Assembly (NCBI GenBank): GCA_963580285.1
Contig: OY757026.1
Span: forward strand, 46,555,431-46,619,430
From: Lucinisca nassula
Lineage: Eukaryota; Mollusca; Bivalvia; Lucinida; Lucinidae
DNA: 64,000 bases
Direction: 5' to 3'
Part shown: positions 62,165-64,000 of the stretch, in pieces
Layout of the letters: the number at the start of each line of letters is the position of its first letter
Position numbering within the stretch: position 1 is the stretch's first letter
Made by a program: the position numbers and the translations under genes
Notes under the pieces: generated by a model
Databases searched by the model: none
What the model was told of the DNA's origin: nothing
What the model saw: the letters and a program-made list of their open reading frames with translations, nothing else

Positions 62165-63775
62165 GCACCGGGTCCCTCTGGCATAGTGGTGGAGATGATA
62201 AGAGCTGCAGGTGATGCGGGTGCCTCGATGATCCGCGACCTTGCAGCTGCAATCATCCGTGATGGGAAGGTACCCTCTGACTGGGAACAGAGTTTCATTG
62301 TCTGTCTCTACAAGGGCAAGGGTGATGCATTGGATGGCCTCATTAGGCAGTTGGTGTCCATTGACGATTGCCAGTTTGGCTTCGTCCCAGGAAGAGGCAC
62401 AACAGACGCAATTTTTGTTGTACGGCAGCTACAAGAGAAGTATCTGGCGGCCATTAGGAGACTCTACATGGCTTTTGTAGACCTGGAGAAGGCATTTGAC
62501 CGAGTGCCTCGGAAAGTCATCTGGTGGGCACTAAGAAAACTTGGAGTGGACGAGTGGATTGTGAAACTGGTCCAAGGGATGTATGCTAATGCTCGGAGCC
62601 GTGTCCTCGTTGGTGATGGTTACAGTAAAGAATTCGAGGTGAAGGTGGGTGTTCATCAAGGCTCTGTTCTCAGCCCACTGCTTTTCATCATTGTACTTGA
62701 AGCCTTGTCATGCGAGTTCCGCTCTGGAGTCCCCTGGGAGGACCTGTATGCTGATGACCTTGTCATCATAGCTGAATCCCTTGAGGAATGTGTCAGGAGG
62801 CTCTTAACTTGGAAAGACGCAATGGAGGCGAAAGGGCTGAGAGTGAATGCAGGAAAGACAAAGATCATGATCTGTGGTACAGGTCTGGACCTCTTGCAGA
62901 GTACAGGCCAGTTCCCATGCGCTGTATGTTGCACTGGAGTGGGCAGCAACAGTATCTTTTGTAATGGCTGCAAGTTCTGGGTGCACAAGAAATGCAGTGG
63001 GCTCAAACGCTTGATAGAGGACCCTGATTACAGGTGTACAGGGTGCCAAGGAACTGCATGCCCCTTAGATGTCAGACCACAGAGGGAAGTCCAAGTCGGA
63101 TCAGACAAGCTGGAGGTTGTAGCTTCCTTTTGCTACCTAGGTGATATGCTCTCTGCAGCGGGTGGTTGCGACCTTTCAACTACATCACGTGTGAAAACAG
63201 CCTGGAAGAAATTCAAGGAGTTGCTACCAGTTCTCTCTTCCCGCCACCTCTTGTTCAAGACAAGTGGCCGTGTGTATAGCTCTTGTGTGCGGAGCGCAAT
63301 GCTCCATGCCAGTGAGACATGGCCATTGACAAAGCCAAACCTCCAGTGTCTACAGCGAAATGACAGGGCAATGATCAGACAGATCTGCAATGTCAAGCCT
63401 CAGGACACTGTCACCATCAGGTCCAGTGAGTTACTTGAGCATCTTGGCATCGAGGACCTGGACCTCATCCTGAAAGGGAGAAGGCTTCGCTGGTATGGAC
63501 ATGTGGAACGCTCCAACGGTGCAGTCAAGACTGCCTGTGACATACAGGTAGGTGGAAAGCGGGGACCAGGAAGGCCCAAGATGACCTGGAAGCAGCTAAC
63601 AGAAAGAGATTGCAGAGAATGGAAGCTCTCTGCTATCGATCCTCATGATAGACAAGCCTGGAGATCTGGTGTAAGATCTGCCATGCGTGCAGCAAGCCAG
63701 CTACCTGAAAGAGGGCCCACTTATGTGGACGTTGCCCCTGTACCTGCACGTTAATAAAAAATCCGTTGATGATGA
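62165..63775 (+). mobile_element. RTE-like LINE insertion in a TTAA-ended MITE
   Basis: The host MITE reads cctccttatata up to 62164 and resumes tatagcaggagtc from about 63776, so a 4-5-bp tata duplication flanks the insertion. The 3' UTR is only about 20 bp and ends gttgatgatga; a very short 3' UTR ending in trinucleotide repeats is usual for RTE elements. The intact MITE at 42384-42610 shows the empty site. Confidence 0.85.
62168..63754 (+). CDS. 5'-truncated RTE-like LINE ORF with embedded PHD finger
   Basis: The frame is open from 62165 (APGPSGIVVEMIRAAGDAGA...) to TAA 63754; there is no native start because the element is 5'-truncated. RT motifs include VDLEKAFDRVP, GVHQGSVLSPLLF and YADD at 62747-62758. 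After RT, 62919-63048 encodes a C4HC3 PHD-type finger (C-x2-C-x10-C-x2-C-x4-H-x2-C-x13-C-x2-C), then FCYLGDMLSAAGG, LRWYGHVERSNG and GKRGPGRPKMTWKQL typical of RTE C-termini. The AP endonuclease is missing. Compared with the relic at 51380, 22 residues containing the RGN(Y)RG motif are deleted in frame after GDALD. Activity is therefore unlikely. Confidence 0.88.
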   Translation, partial: PGPSGIVVEMIRAAGDAGASMIRDLAAAIIRDGKVPSDWEQSFIVCLYKGKGDALDGLIRQLVSIDDCQFGFVPGRGTTDAIFVVRQLQEKYLAAIRRLYMAFVDLEKAFDRVPRKVIWWALRKLGVDEWIVKLVQGMYANARSRVLVGDGYSKEFEVKVGVHQGSVLSPLLFIIVLEALSCEFRSGVPWEDLYADDLVIIAESLEECVRRLLTWKDAMEAKGLRVNAGKTKIMICGTGLDLLQSTGQFPCAVCCTGVGSNSIFCNGCKFWVHKKCSGLKRLIEDPDYRCTGCQGTACPLDVRPQREVQVGSDKLEVVASFCYLGDMLSAAGGCDLSTTSRVKTAWKKFKELLPVLSSRHLLFKTSGRVYSSCVRSAMLHASETWPLTKPNLQCLQRNDRAMIRQICNVKPQDTVTIRSSELLEHLGIEDLDLILKGRRLRWYGHVERSNGAVKTACDIQVGGKRGPGRPKMTWKQLTERDCREWKLSAIDPHDRQAWRSGVRSAMRAASQLPERGPTYVDVAPVPAR

Positions 63776-64000
63776 TATAGCAGGAGTCTGTTTCAAAATG
63801 TAGGGATGTCTGGTTGTGTTTTCTTCAAAATTTGTTTGGAAATTGGCTTGTCTTTTTGCAAACAGTTTAGGCCCTGATCAGACGCCGCATTCTGTGGCGT
63901 CTGATCTGGGCCTGCACTGTTTGCCAACTACCCGTTTTGGGGTTTCCGGTACAAAATGGGTAAATGACAATTTCAATGGAGCAAATCCTTAGCTGATGAT

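Larger units (their letters stand above)
62131..63966 (+). repeat. TTAA-ended MITE (family PN) split by the RTE insertion
   Basis: The left end is cut by the assembly gap and starts at ttgtaccaaatggaatc. The right part (63776-63966) keeps the gcaaacagtttaggccc hairpin and the end ggtacaaaatggg. The 35 bp after it match those after the MITE at 42384-42610 (tgacaatttcaatggagc...), unlike other family members. Confidence 0.85.

Overview
This is eukaryotic DNA from an animal genome. Coding exons are short and separated by 2-26 kb of intron with GT/AG borders, and almost everything else is transposable-element sequence: LINEs, tRNA-derived SINEs, a tyrosine-recombinase retrotransposon relic, Tc1/mariner, MULE-like and Helitron-like elements, and dozens of palindromic MITEs. 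The repeat style (SINEs ending in CAAA runs, Pearl-type elements with ACGG microsatellites, CR1-like and RTE-like LINEs) suggests a bivalve mollusc. That is an inference; the species cannot be fixed from the sequence.

One host gene is clear. Eight exons on the minus strand (57791 down to 13788) encode the catalytic core and C-terminus of a PFTAIRE-type cyclin-dependent kinase (CDK14/CDK15 class). The exons are phase-compatible from the last residues before HRD to a TGA stop. The N-terminal exons, including the P-loop and PFTAIRE helix, must lie upstream, beyond the 200-N gap at 61931-62130 or outside the window. Part of exon 2 was duplicated with its donor site, and a decayed copy of part of exon 3 lies in the intron beside it.

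Layout. 1-13.7 kb: intergenic or 3' flanking DNA made of MITEs, SINEs, a dead Tc1 element and a Helitron-like element. 13.8-40.5 kb: the last intron, 26.5 kb. It holds an apparently intact minus-strand LINE with a PHD-finger ORF, a coiled-coil ORF and an endonuclease/RT ORF (14956-21648), a 1.06-kb inverted-repeat element (21805-22863), a composite tyrosine-recombinase retroelement (23166-36826) and a 1.5-kb DNA element (37254-38771). 40.5-57.8 kb: seven exons among FB1 palindromes, SINEs, a dead RTE copy and Helitron-like elements. 57.8-61.9 kb: Helitron-like tandem repeats and a G/C-clamped hairpin satellite that runs into the gap. 62.1-64 kb: a 5'-truncated RTE-like LINE inserted in a TTAA-ended MITE, on a different contig.

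The best candidate for a little-described system is 23166-36826. A 330-bp terminal repeat (A) sits 5.6 kb to the left of an array ordered B-(A-C-B)x3. Between them lie decayed RT, tyrosine recombinase and SGNH-hydrolase segments. This resembles the A1...B1-A2-B2 split direct repeats of Ngaro-type retrotransposons, with the 3' block expanded to three 2.2-kb units. The outside A copy appears identical to the first array copy although the coding region is dead. A second recurring theme is a hairpin core (gcaaacagtgtagaccc... and its complement) found about 20 times inside MITE families with different outer sequences.
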